64,000 bases of DNA from Intrasporangium flavum (GTDB lineage: Bacteria; Actinomycetota; Actinomycetes; Actinomycetales; Dermatophilaceae), in NCBI RefSeq assembly GCF_001956915.1, contig NZ_MLJO01000012.1, forward strand, positions 1-64,000, given 5' to 3'. Under the pieces are notes generated by a model that was not told the DNA's origin, did not search any database, and saw nothing but the letters and a program-made list of their open reading frames with translations. The position numbers and the translations under genes were made by a program. Within the stretch, counting starts at the first letter, position 1. Each line of letters begins with the position of its first letter. Of the stretch, positions 39,797 to 48,323 are shown in pieces.

Positions 39797-40816
39797 TCAG
39801 AGCACCGCCTCGTAGAGCCGGTCGGTCAGCTCGGCCTGCCGCTCGGGCGTGAAGGACGAGCGCTGGGCGGCCTGCAGCGCCGCGCCGTAGCGGTCGCGGC
39901 CGTCGGGGTCGTCGGCGAGGGCGCGCAGCAGCGTCGCCGCGGTGTCGGCGTCGCCCGGCGCGTGGAGGGCGGCCCCCGCGACCGCGCCGGACGTCTCGAG
40001 GTGGCCGCCGCCGGCGACGGCGACGACCGGCAGTGCGGCCGCCATGGCCTCGAGCACCGTGAGGCCCAGGCCCTCGACCCGGCACGGCGCGAGGAGCACC
40101 GACGCGCGCAGCATGAGGCGCTCGACGTCGTCGCGGTGACCGAGGAACGTCGTGGCCTCGGAGAGGCCGAGCGTGCCGACGAGGGCCTCGACGGCGGTGC
40201 GGTCGGAGCCGTCGCCCGCCAGGTGCAGGCGCCAACCGAGCGCGGCCAGGCCCGACGCGGCGAAAGCACGGACGGCGACGTCGGTCTCCTTCTCCCGCTC
40301 GAAGCGCTGCGCGACGAGGACCACCGGCTCGCGCTCGGCCGCGGTCGGCGATGCGTCGACGGGCTCGACGCCCGGGTGGATGACGGTGCTCGGCCGGCCG
40401 ATGCTGCGGGCGACGTGCTCGCTGATGGAGATCCGCGCCCGCACCCGACGCCCCGCGAGGTCGGCGGCGAGGGCCGACACCGCGTTGCTGCCGGCGGGCC
40501 GGGCGAAGTGCTGGGTGGCCACGAGCGGGACGGCACGGCCGGCGAGGGCCGCCGCGGCCGCCACCTCCGCTGCCGTCATGTGCGCGTGGACGACGTCGGC
40601 GCCCCCGGCCGCCTGACGCGTCCGGCGGGCGACGTCGGTGACGGTGCGGGCGGGCTCGTGGCGCACACGCGGTCCTGCCGCCGCGGCGGTGCGACCCGGG
40701 TCGCCGCCGACGACGAGCACCTCGTCGCCGCGGTCGGCCTGGGCCCGGGCGAGGCGGGCGACGTGGCTCTCGACCCCGGCGAACGCGTCGGAGCGCACGA
40801 CGTGCAGGACCCTCAT
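39797..40816 (-). CDS. GT4 glycosyltransferase
   Basis: A 339-residue GT-B enzyme: MRVLHVVRSDAFAGVESHVA at the N terminus, TVIHPGVEPVDAS at the hinge, VLVAQRFEREKETDVAVRAF for nucleotide-sugar binding and EGLGLTVLEAMAAALPVVAV with the ExxxxxxxE motif. The ATG overlaps the stop of the upstream gene (ATGA). It is one of four glycosyltransferases in the leftward operon that presumably assembles the repeating unit; its sugar is unknown. Confidence 0.88.
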   Translation of the reverse strand: MRVLHVVRSDAFAGVESHVARLARAQADRGDEVLVVGGDPGRTAAAAGPRVRHEPARTVTDVARRTRQAAGGADVVHAHMTAAEVAAAAALAGRAVPLVATQHFARPAGSNAVSALAADLAGRRVRARISISEHVARSIGRPSTVIHPGVEPVDASPTAAEREPVVLVAQRFEREKETDVAVRAFAASGLAALGWRLHLAGDGSDRTAVEALVGTLGLSEATTFLGHRDDVERLMLRASVLLAPCRVEGLGLTVLEAMAAALPVVAVAGGGHLETSGAVAGAALHAPGDADTAATLLRALADDPDGRDRYGAALQAAQRSSFTPERQAELTDRLYEAVL

Positions 40817-42054
40817 GCGCCACCTCCGGGCCGGGCGTCGGCAGGCCGGCGCCCCTCGGTCGAGGCGCCCGCGGTCGTGGCGCCCGCGGGCGTGGCGTCG
40901 TCGGACGAGGTGCCGGTGGCCGGGCCGTGGCCGAGCGAGGTCAGCAGGTCGAGGTAGCGCCGGGCGACGAGGGCCCACGAGTGCTCCTCGGCCGTGGCAC
41001 GAGCGGCAGCCCGCGCTGCCTCGACCGGCAGGGCGAGGACGCGCTCGAGCGCGGCGGCGAGCGCCTCGGCCAGCGGACCGTCGGTCGCGTCGACGACCGC
41101 GCCGTTGACGCCGTCGACGACGACGTCGGGGACGCAGCCGGTCGGGGTGGCGACGACGGGCACGCCGCAGGCCAAGGCCTCGAGGACGACGAGGCCGTAG
41201 GACTCGTAAGCGCTCGGGCTGGCGAGGACGTCGGCGGCGTGCAGCCAGGGCCGCGGGTCGGGGTGGGCACCCACGAGGTGGACCCGGTGGGCCACGCCGA
41301 CGCGCTCGGCACGGTGCCGGGCGGAGGCGAGCAGCTCGGGGGTGCCGCCGACGACGACGAGGTGGGTGGAGGGGTCCGTGGCGGCGAGCGCGTCGGTGAG
41401 CGGGGGCAGTCCCTTGCGGTCGAACTCGTTGCCGATGAAGAGCACGACTCGGTCGGTTTCCTTAACCCCCAACGCCTTTCGGGCGTCGGAACGCTCGGCG
41501 CGCGTCGGCGGCCGGAAGCGGTCGACGTCGACGCCGTTGCCGATGACGACGGTCGGCGGGCGCAGCCGCGGGTAGGTGTCGCGCAGCAGCCGCTCCTCGG
41601 CGCGGACGAGGTTGACGACGACCCGGTGCGCCCCCGACCGGGTGTAGCGGTACCGGTCGCGCGCCGTGGTGAACACGTGCAGGGGGTTGCGCAGCAGGCG
41701 CAGCCGGGCGTGCCCGCGGGAGGCCATCGCCACCTGGACGATGCCGTGGTTGACGTAGACGTCGCCGGCGAGCGCGTCGTTGTGGCACACCGACAGCTGC
41801 TCCGGGTGGGCGCGCAGGTGGGCGCGCGCCCGTGCCGTGCCGACGGTGGAGAACCACACCACGCGGGCCAGCAGCGCGAGCCGCCCGCCAACGCCGCCGC
41901 CGGGCGCCGGCAGCCACCCGCCGCCGCACTCGGCGAGAGTGAACCGTCGCACGTCGACGCCGGCCCTGAGCCACTCCTGCTCGAGGTGGTGGGCCACGGC
42001 GCCGACCCCCGTGCCCGGAGCGATCTCCGGGGTGATCTGCACGACAGTCGTCAT
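40813..42054 (-). CDS. GT4 glycosyltransferase
   Basis: A 413-residue GT-B enzyme: MTTVVQITPEIAPGTGVGAV resembles UDP-glycosyltransferase/PelF-like N termini, followed by VVIGNGVDVDRFRPP, VVLFIGNEFDRKGL and ESYGLVVLEALACGVPVVAT. The last 35 residues are Ala/Thr/Gly-rich and probably unstructured. It overlaps both neighbours by 4 bp. Mannosyl- or glucosyltransfer is typical of such sequences but is not determined here. Confidence 0.87.
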   Translation of the reverse strand: MTTVVQITPEIAPGTGVGAVAHHLEQEWLRAGVDVRRFTLAECGGGWLPAPGGGVGGRLALLARVVWFSTVGTARARAHLRAHPEQLSVCHNDALAGDVYVNHGIVQVAMASRGHARLRLLRNPLHVFTTARDRYRYTRSGAHRVVVNLVRAEERLLRDTYPRLRPPTVVIGNGVDVDRFRPPTRAERSDARKALGVKETDRVVLFIGNEFDRKGLPPLTDALAATDPSTHLVVVGGTPELLASARHRAERVGVAHRVHLVGAHPDPRPWLHAADVLASPSAYESYGLVVLEALACGVPVVATPTGCVPDVVVDGVNGAVVDATDGPLAEALAAALERVLALPVEAARAAARATAEEHSWALVARRYLDLLTSLGHGPATGTSSDDATPAGATTAGASTEGRRPADARPGGGA

Positions 42055-43409
42055 GAGGCACCCAGCCGCGTCGCCCAGGCCACCTCGGGCACCCGGCCCT
42101 CGACGACCGCGGCGGGCGCGGTGCGCCTCAGCTCGGCGTACCGCTGCGCGCCGAGGCAGATGCCGAGCACGACGAACGGCACCGAGGCCTGCACCGCCGA
42201 CCAGAAGAGGTCGAACTGGGCCTGGACCAGCCGGTTGACGAGGACGCCGAGCGCGACCGAGCCGTAGACCGGGTCGAGCTTCCACGCGACGCGCAGGGCC
42301 ACGACCGCGAGCACGACGAAGAGCAGGAGCCCGACCACCCCGGCCGAGGTCAGCACCTCGATCTCGGCGTTGGGCGGCTGGAACGAGACGGGGAACCGGT
42401 CGGTGTACCACCAGCGCAGCCCGACCCCGAACCACGGGTCGGTGCCCCACACGTCGAGGCTGTCCTGGAACCACGTGAGGCGCTGGAACACCGAGTTGAA
42501 CTGGTTGCCGGAGTTGATCTGGTCCTGGACGAGGTTGGTCACGAAGACGACGGCCGGGGCGAGCAGCAGCAGGACGAGCTTGCTGCGGCGGCGCTCGGAC
42601 CGGCCCCGCAGGACGAGGACGAAGACGGCGGCGACGAAACCGACGACGGCCTGGCGCGACTGGGTCAGGAACATCGCCACGACCATGAGCGCGAGCAGCA
42701 GCCAGCCGAGGCGCCTGCCGATGCCGGCCCACGCCGGGCGGGCGTAGAGGATCGTCGCGCCGAACGAGCAGACGGTGCCGACGAAGTTCTTGTGCATCGG
42801 GTAGGGGAAGGTGATGTAGACCGGCGAGAGGTCGCCGTGCAGCACCTGCAGGCCGCCCTCGACGACCGTGACGGCGGCGAGGAAGGCGATCGTGGCGACG
42901 ACGAGCCGCATCCCGGTGCGGGCGTGCCCGTTGGCGCCGACGGCCCAGCCCACGACGAGGCTGCCCGAGACCGTCATCCACGCGTGCGCCCACTCGACGG
43001 CGTTGGCCGAGTACGGGTTGTTGACGACGGTGACGAGGGTGGCGAACTGGTAGGCCGCCGAGGCCCATAGCACGGCGCGCAGCCCCGGCGAGAAGGGCCG
43101 GCGGGCGAGGAGCAGCGCCGGCAGGCTCGCCGCCGCGAGCGCGAAGTCGGACAGCGAGAGGTCGACGCCCTGGCTGCCGACGCGGAGCACCGCGAAGAGG
43201 ACGGGCAGCACGGCGAGCGGGATCAGCCCGGGCTGCACGGCCGTGACTCCGGTGGCGAGCACGGCGACGGCGATGACGATCGCCGCCTCGGGCGCCGTGG
43301 CGGCGAAGTGCCCGACGGCGAGCAGGAGGGCTCCGGCGAGCACCACGAGACCGGCCGCGCGCACCCGCCCCCAGCCGCGACCGTCCACCGCGCCACCTGC
43401 CAGCGACAC
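42051..43409 (-). CDS. O-antigen ligase/polymerase-like membrane protein (Wzy-type)
   Basis: A 452-residue protein with about eleven membrane helices and the large extracytoplasmic loop of the Wzy_C/WaaL family, in which LTWFQDSLDVWGTDPWFGVG and PPNAEIEVLTSAGVVG are typical. It probably polymerises lipid-linked repeat units, or ligates glycan, on the outer face of the membrane. The GTG start is 1 nt after the preceding stop; the ATGA overlap at the 3' end couples it to the next glycosyltransferase. As the only such protein in the window it is the candidate polymerase for the locus. Confidence 0.82.
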   Translation of the reverse strand: MSLAGGAVDGRGWGRVRAAGLVVLAGALLLAVGHFAATAPEAAIVIAVAVLATGVTAVQPGLIPLAVLPVLFAVLRVGSQGVDLSLSDFALAAASLPALLLARRPFSPGLRAVLWASAAYQFATLVTVVNNPYSANAVEWAHAWMTVSGSLVVGWAVGANGHARTGMRLVVATIAFLAAVTVVEGGLQVLHGDLSPVYITFPYPMHKNFVGTVCSFGATILYARPAWAGIGRRLGWLLLALMVVAMFLTQSRQAVVGFVAAVFVLVLRGRSERRRSKLVLLLLAPAVVFVTNLVQDQINSGNQFNSVFQRLTWFQDSLDVWGTDPWFGVGLRWWYTDRFPVSFQPPNAEIEVLTSAGVVGLLLFVVLAVVALRVAWKLDPVYGSVALGVLVNRLVQAQFDLFWSAVQASVPFVVLGICLGAQRYAELRRTAPAAVVEGRVPEVAWATRLGAS

Positions 43410-43410
43410 C

Positions 43411-45405
43411 TCAGATCCCCTCTCCCGCAAGCCCGCCCGCGACCGAGTCCGACGGGCGACGCTCTGCCCGCACCGGTCCGGAGAGGTTGGCACGCAGGCG
43501 GCGACGGGCCGCGACGCCCCGCTCCCCCGGCAGCACGAGTGCGCGCACGCCGGAGCCGAGCACCTGGCCGACGCGGCTGACCTGCCAGCCGACCGCCCCG
43601 TGGTGCTTGCGTAGGAACAGCTCCTGGGCCGCCTGCACGTGCCCCTCGCGACGGTCGGGGTCGGTGCTCGTGGCGGCGCCGACGTGGACGGCGTTCGCCT
43701 CGGGCACCAGGGCGTGGCGCCAGCCGAGCCGCACGGCCCGCGCCGCCCAGTCGGTCTCCTCGCCGTAGAGGAAGAAGCGTTCCTCGTCGAAGGGGCCGAC
43801 GTGGTCGAGGGCCTCGCGGCGCAGCAGCAGCACCGAGCCGATGACGTACCGGTCGCGGCGCCACCGCCCGATGCCGGCGGCGTCGAGCCACGTGCCGAGC
43901 GGCGACGGGAAGGGCCAGGTGACGCGGGCGGCGCGGCCCTCCGGGTCGACCTGCGCCGGACCGACGCTCGCCAGGCCGGGGTCGGCGGCCAGCGCCGCGA
44001 CGAGCCGGTCGACGTCGGCCGGCCCGACGGCGGCGTCGGGGTTGACGAGGAGGAGGTCGGCGTCGGGATCCGCGTGACGCAGGCCCTCGTTGACGCCGGC
44101 CGCGAAGCCGCCGTTGCGCCCGGGGTCGACGTACCGCGCCCCGTGGCGCTCGGCGACCGCGCGGACCGCGGGCGAGGACGAGTTGTCGACGACCGTGACG
44201 CGGCGGCCGGCGAGCGGTTCGAGCGCTCCCCCGAGCAGCTCGGGCTGGCCGTAGGCGACGACGACGACCTCGAGCGGGCGCCGCCCCGGCCCGGCCTCGC
44301 GCGGCGTGCGCGTGGCCGACCGGTAGAGGGCGTCGTGGTCGGCGGCCACGCGCTCCCACGACGACGCGGCAGCCCGGGCCAGTCCGGCCTCGCGCAGCCG
44401 GTCGGCCGTGGCGGCGTCGCGCCCGGCCTCGGCCGCCGCCTTGGCGAACCCGGCCGCGTCGGCCTCGGCGACGACGAGAGCGGCGTCACCGACGACCTCC
44501 GGCAGGGCCCCGCTGTCGCTGACGACGACCGGGGTACCGCACGCCATCGCCTCGAGCGCGACCCGTCCGAACTGCTCGACCCACGACGGGGTCGTCAGCG
44601 ACGGCACGCAGAGCACGTCGACGGAGCGGAGGAACCCGGGCAGCTGCGCCGGGTCGAGCGCCCCGAGGTGCTCGACGCGGGCGGCCACCCCGAGGTCGGC
44701 GGCGAGCGCGTCGAGACGAGGGCGGTCGGGACCGTCACCGGCGACGCGCAGCACCAGGCCGGCGTCGAGGGCCAGGGCCTCGAGCAGGACGTGCACGCCC
44801 TTGGCGGGGTCGAGCCGCCCGGCGTAGCCGACGACGACGTCGCCACCCTCGCGGGAGCGGTCGTCGCGGGTCGGGCCCGGCGTGAAGGTCGTGAGGTCGG
44901 TGCCGAGGTCGATGGTGCGCGCCCGGCCCATGAAGCCCTTGCGCTCGACGATGCGCCCTGCGGCGTCGTTGCACACGTCGACGCCGGACGCGTGCCGCAG
45001 CGCCCAGCGCTCGAGCCAGCGGAAGGGCGGCGGGTAGCGCTTGTCGATGTTCTGGGCCGAGTAGAGGACGTACGGGGCGCGCTGGCGGCGCAGCCGGCGC
45101 AGGAGCAGCACCTCGGCGGTCGCGAGCGCGAACGGCTCCTCGTGCACGTCGACGACGTCCAGCGGCCGCCCGAGCGCCCGCCACAGCGGCCGCGGGTCGT
45201 AGACGAACAGGGCCGGGTGGCGTCCGACGGTGGCGACGCCGGTGACCGGCTCGCCGTCACGGGGCACGAGGGGCACGACGCGCCCGCCCTCGGACCACTC
45301 ACGGGCACAGAGGAGCTCGACGTCGTGACCGAGCCGGCGCAGCGCGCGCTCGCGCTCGCGCCAGCCGTCGACGACGGCGCTGTGGGACACGCGCAGTGCC
45401 CGCAT
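43411..45405 (-). CDS. Two-domain glycosyltransferase (GT4-GT2 fusion)
   Basis: A 664-residue protein and first gene of the leftward operon. Residues 1-345 form a GT4 domain (SAQNIDKRYPPPFRW, VVVGYAGRLDPAKGVHVLLE, EQFGRVALEAMACGTPVVVS). Residues 370-640 form a GT2 domain of the rhamnosyltransferase-like type (VVVVAYGQPELLGGALEPLA, VVDNSSSP, LLLVNPDAAVGP, FFLYGEETDWAAR). Two successive sugars may thus be added by one chain. rmlA/rmlC 16 kb away could supply dTDP-rhamnose for the GT2 half. ATG 45405 is preceded by AGGAGGGG at 5 nt. Confidence 0.85.
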   Translation of the reverse strand: MRALRVSHSAVVDGWRERERALRRLGHDVELLCAREWSEGGRVVPLVPRDGEPVTGVATVGRHPALFVYDPRPLWRALGRPLDVVDVHEEPFALATAEVLLLRRLRRQRAPYVLYSAQNIDKRYPPPFRWLERWALRHASGVDVCNDAAGRIVERKGFMGRARTIDLGTDLTTFTPGPTRDDRSREGGDVVVGYAGRLDPAKGVHVLLEALALDAGLVLRVAGDGPDRPRLDALAADLGVAARVEHLGALDPAQLPGFLRSVDVLCVPSLTTPSWVEQFGRVALEAMACGTPVVVSDSGALPEVVGDAALVVAEADAAGFAKAAAEAGRDAATADRLREAGLARAAASSWERVAADHDALYRSATRTPREAGPGRRPLEVVVVAYGQPELLGGALEPLAGRRVTVVDNSSSPAVRAVAERHGARYVDPGRNGGFAAGVNEGLRHADPDADLLLVNPDAAVGPADVDRLVAALAADPGLASVGPAQVDPEGRAARVTWPFPSPLGTWLDAAGIGRWRRDRYVIGSVLLLRREALDHVGPFDEERFFLYGEETDWAARAVRLGWRHALVPEANAVHVGAATSTDPDRREGHVQAAQELFLRKHHGAVGWQVSRVGQVLGSGVRALVLPGERGVAARRRLRANLSGPVRAERRPSDSVAGGLAGEGI

Positions 45406-45427
45406 CGGCCCCCTCCTGACCGTTCCT

Positions 45428-45449
45428 GGTCGGGCCCGCGGGCCCGACC
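45428..45449. promoter_or_regulatory. Perfect 22-bp palindrome in a divergent promoter region
   Basis: GGTCGGGCCCG is followed directly by its reverse complement. It lies 23 nt upstream of the leftward operon's first ATG and about 108 nt upstream of the tyrosine-kinase gene on the other strand. It may be an operator for both units or an RNA hairpin in the leftward leader. Confidence 0.5.
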
Positions 45450-45556
45450 GGCCCCTCCCCAGGGACCGCCGGTGCCAGATGTCCCCGACTGGGCCCCGGC
45501 ATTCGGATGATATGGGACGATGCTCGCACGTACCGTCGAGATCGGCCGGGGGGACC

Positions 45557-47035
45557 GTGACTTTTCGTGACTTCCTCACAGTGCTGGGGGCACGGTGGCG
45601 GATCGTCGTCCTCAGCCTGTTGACGGTGATCGCGGCCACGGCCGTCCAGACGATGCTGACGCCTGCCGTCTACACGGCCAGCACGAAGATCTACCTGTCG
45701 GCCACCGAGCCGCCGAGCTCCACCGACGGCAAGTCGGGCACGTACGCCATCCAGGCCACCGACCTCGCCACCTACCTCGACGTCCTCACCTCGCCGTCGG
45801 TCAGCGAGCCGCTGACCCAGCGCCTCGGGCTGCCTCCGGGCACGCCCCTCGGCCTCTCCGGCGAGGTGTCGCAGACCTCGAACATGATGACGATCAGCTC
45901 GACCGGTGGCGACCCGCAGCTCGTGGCCCGCGTCGCCAACGAGGCCGGGCCGGTCCTGGCCGAGGTCGCCAAGAAGTTCTCGCCGCTGCTCGCCTCCAAC
46001 GGCCAGGCGGTCGAGTCCACGACGATCTCGCCCGCGTCGGTGCCGGGCGAGCCGATCTCGCCGAACGCCAGGCGCAACCTGCTCATCGGCGGGCTGCTCG
46101 GCCTCGCCCTCGGCATCGGCCTCGCCCTGCTGACCCACACCCTCGACACCAAGGTGCGCACCGAGGAGGACATCAAGGCGCTGTCCAAGCGTCCGATCCT
46201 CGGCGACATCCCGCTCGTCAAGGCCGCCAAGGACTCCACCGGCTTCGTCAGCCTCGAGTCCGACCCGCACGGGCGGCACGCCGAGGCCATCCGCCGGCTG
46301 CGCACCAACCTCCTCTTCGTCGACGTCACCACCGGCGGCCACTCCTTCGTCGTCACCTCCTCGGTGCCGGGCGAGGGCAAGACGACCACGACGGTCAACC
46401 TCGCGCTCGCCATGGCCGACGCCGGTTCGCGGGTGCTGCTCATCGACGGCGACCTGCGCAACCCGTCGGTGGCCAGGGCGCTCGGCCTCGACGGCGGCTT
46501 CGGCCTCACGACCCTGCTGCTCGGGCTCGCCGAGCCCGACGACGTGATCCAGCAGTGGCGCGACAGCACGCTCTTCGTGCTGCCGGCCGGGGCCGTGCCG
46601 CCGAACCCGAGCGAGCTGCTCGGGTCCGAGCCGATGGAGCAGCTCTTCGGCAAGCTCGCCCAGCAGTTCGACTTCATCCTCGTCGACAGCCCGCCCGTCG
46701 TGCCCGTCATCGACGCCGTGCTCATCAACAAGCTGACGCACGGCCTCATCATGGTCGTCGGCGCGGAGCGGACGAAGAAGAAGGACCTCGCGAGCGCCGT
46801 CCAGTCCCTGGAGACGGTCGACGTGCCGGTGGCCGGGTTCGCCCTCAACATGGTGCCGTCAGGGTCCTCGACGACCCACCGCTACGGCTACTACGGCTAC
46901 AACCACGACACCTATGCGCCGGCCAAGCCGGTCAAGCCGTCCCGGTCGGAGAAGGCCGCGGCCAAGGCGTCGGCGAAGGCCGCGGCCAAGGCCGAGCGGG
47001 CCGAGCACAAGCGGCAGCCCGCCCGGCACGGCTGA
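45557..47035 (+). CDS. Wzz/tyrosine autokinase fusion (polysaccharide co-polymerase, BY-kinase)
   Basis: Controls chain length and export of the polysaccharide. The 492-residue protein has a Wzz domain bounded by two membrane helices (about 15-31 and 174-193) and a cytoplasmic BY-kinase: Walker A PGEGKTTTT (271-279), Walker A' LLIDGDLRN (295-302) and Walker B FILVDSPP. The C-terminal tail HRYGYYGYNHDTY supplies clustered tyrosines for autophosphorylation, then a Lys/Ala-rich end. The GTG start has GGGGGG 4 nt upstream. It is divergent from the glycosyltransferase operon. The phosphatase at 59766 probably reverses its activity. Confidence 0.9.
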   Translation: MTFRDFLTVLGARWRIVVLSLLTVIAATAVQTMLTPAVYTASTKIYLSATEPPSSTDGKSGTYAIQATDLATYLDVLTSPSVSEPLTQRLGLPPGTPLGLSGEVSQTSNMMTISSTGGDPQLVARVANEAGPVLAEVAKKFSPLLASNGQAVESTTISPASVPGEPISPNARRNLLIGGLLGLALGIGLALLTHTLDTKVRTEEDIKALSKRPILGDIPLVKAAKDSTGFVSLESDPHGRHAEAIRRLRTNLLFVDVTTGGHSFVVTSSVPGEGKTTTTVNLALAMADAGSRVLLIDGDLRNPSVARALGLDGGFGLTTLLLGLAEPDDVIQQWRDSTLFVLPAGAVPPNPSELLGSEPMEQLFGKLAQQFDFILVDSPPVVPVIDAVLINKLTHGLIMVVGAERTKKKDLASAVQSLETVDVPVAGFALNMVPSGSSTTHRYGYYGYNHDTYAPAKPVKPSRSEKAAAKASAKAAAKAERAEHKRQPARHG

Positions 47036-47046
47036 CCTGCGCCGGG

Positions 47047-47328
47047 TCAGCGGGCGGCGCGCAGCAGCCCGCGGGCCACGAGGTCGGCGACGAACGCGTC
47101 GACCTGCTCGCCCACGGCCTCGGAGGACTGCTCCCACGCGGCCGCCACCCGGGTGCGCCAGCCCTCCGCGGGGGCGCTCGTGGCGGACGTCCAGATCGAG
47201 GCGGCGACGCCCTCGAGCACGTGGATCGGGCCCCCGGGCAGCCCCGCCACCCAGACCGTCAGGCCGTCGGCCGCGACGACCGCGGCGACGTCGCCGGCCG
47301 GCTCGTAGGCAGGGCGGTCCCCGCTCAC
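47047..47328 (-). CDS. PqqD-like protein, second copy
   Basis: A 93-residue protein with the PqqD-type layout: a short beta region with VWVAGLPGGPIHVLEGVAASIW, then helices ending in FVADLVARGLL. Its GTG overlaps the stop of the nucleotidyltransferase gene by 4 bp, so the two are co-translated. It is only distantly similar to the copy at 37461 and may serve the nucleotidyltransferase as that one serves the HprK-like protein. It is convergent with the tyrosine-kinase gene, 11 nt apart. Confidence 0.65.
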   Translation of the reverse strand: MSGDRPAYEPAGDVAAVVAADGLTVWVAGLPGGPIHVLEGVAASIWTSATSAPAEGWRTRVAAAWEQSSEAVGEQVDAFVADLVARGLLRAAR

Positions 47329-48194
47329 GTCCCGCTCCCGCGTCGGCGGTGCAGCTGCTCGCCGACGCCGCGCACCGGGCGGGCGAAGAACTCGGCGACG
47401 ACCTCACGGCGGGTCAGCGGCGCGCCCCGCACGATGCTGAGGTGCTCGACGTTGACGAGGACCGAGCGTCCGGCCACCGTCAGCTTGGCGCGGAGCCCAC
47501 GGGCGGCGCGGATGCGGGCCCGCCACTCCTCGACGCGGGTGCCACCGCGCGCCGCGACGCGCCACAGGCCGTAGGCGGGGTCGCCGGCGTGGTCGTCGAG
47601 GGTGCCGGTGATGACGGAGAAGGCGAGGTGGGCATCGAGCCGGTCGACCCAGTCGAGGACCGCGGCGCGCTCGGCGTCCGTGGCGCTCGTCCAGACGCAG
47701 TCGACGTCGCGGGCGGCCTTGGCGTCGTTGCCGGCCCGGGCCGCGTGCAGCAGCAGGAGGCACGCCTGGGCGGGGCGCGAGGGCACGGCGCACGGTCGTC
47801 CGCCGAGCGAGGTCGTCTGCCGTTCGGACCACAGGGCCTCGAAGGCGGCCTCGGGCGTCGGCCCGGTGCCGGGGAAGAGGCGGTGCACGTCGAGCAGACC
47901 GAAGTCCTCGTGCCGGAAGGTCGCGGAGTGCTCGAACGACGAGCCGTACGCGAAGGTGTTGATGAGGTCCCAGCCGTGGTCGCGCAGCCCGGACAGGACG
48001 GCGGGCACGTCGCTCGGGTGCACGAGGACGTCGGCGTCGGAGTAGCTGCGGCTCGGCACGAGGCTCGGGTCGAGCGCGGCGCCCTTGACGTGGACGGCGC
48101 GGGCGCCGAGGCCGTCGACGAGGTGCTGGACGGCCGCGTGGGCGAAGGCGATTCGCACCTCGTGCGGGATGTCGACGGTCGACGTCACAGCCAT
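47325..48194 (-). CDS. Uncharacterised nucleotidyltransferase-family protein
   Basis: A 289-residue protein with the nucleotidyltransferase pattern VKGAALDPSLVPSRSYSDAD (36-55): Lys-Gly, then Ser-Asp-x-Asp as metal ligands, matching the NTP_transf_5 type. The rest is helical. Such proteins accompany PqqD-like and HprK-like proteins in lasso-peptide and HPr-rel-A systems, where they may modify a phosphorylated peptide. The target here is unknown. ATG 48194 has GGGGGTT at 7 nt; an in-frame ATG lies 15 nt upstream. Confidence 0.75.
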   Translation of the reverse strand: MAVTSTVDIPHEVRIAFAHAAVQHLVDGLGARAVHVKGAALDPSLVPSRSYSDADVLVHPSDVPAVLSGLRDHGWDLINTFAYGSSFEHSATFRHEDFGLLDVHRLFPGTGPTPEAAFEALWSERQTTSLGGRPCAVPSRPAQACLLLLHAARAGNDAKAARDVDCVWTSATDAERAAVLDWVDRLDAHLAFSVITGTLDDHAGDPAYGLWRVAARGGTRVEEWRARIRAARGLRAKLTVAGRSVLVNVEHLSIVRGAPLTRREVVAEFFARPVRGVGEQLHRRRGSGT

Positions 48195-48323
48195 CGAGCC
48201 AACCCCCATACACTGCGAGCCAACCGGACGTTCGCACCCTAACAGCCCGTCCGGGGCCGCGGACCCGGGTCGCGACGAACGGCCCCGCGCGACGGTGGCC
48301 GCGGGTGCCGGAGAGGGGGTCAC

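Noticed and set aside
37461-48194. A complete lasso-peptide cluster
   Set aside because: Although PqqD-like, HprK-like and nucleotidyltransferase genes are present, no transglutaminase-like leader peptidase, asparagine-synthetase-like cyclase or precursor gene was found.
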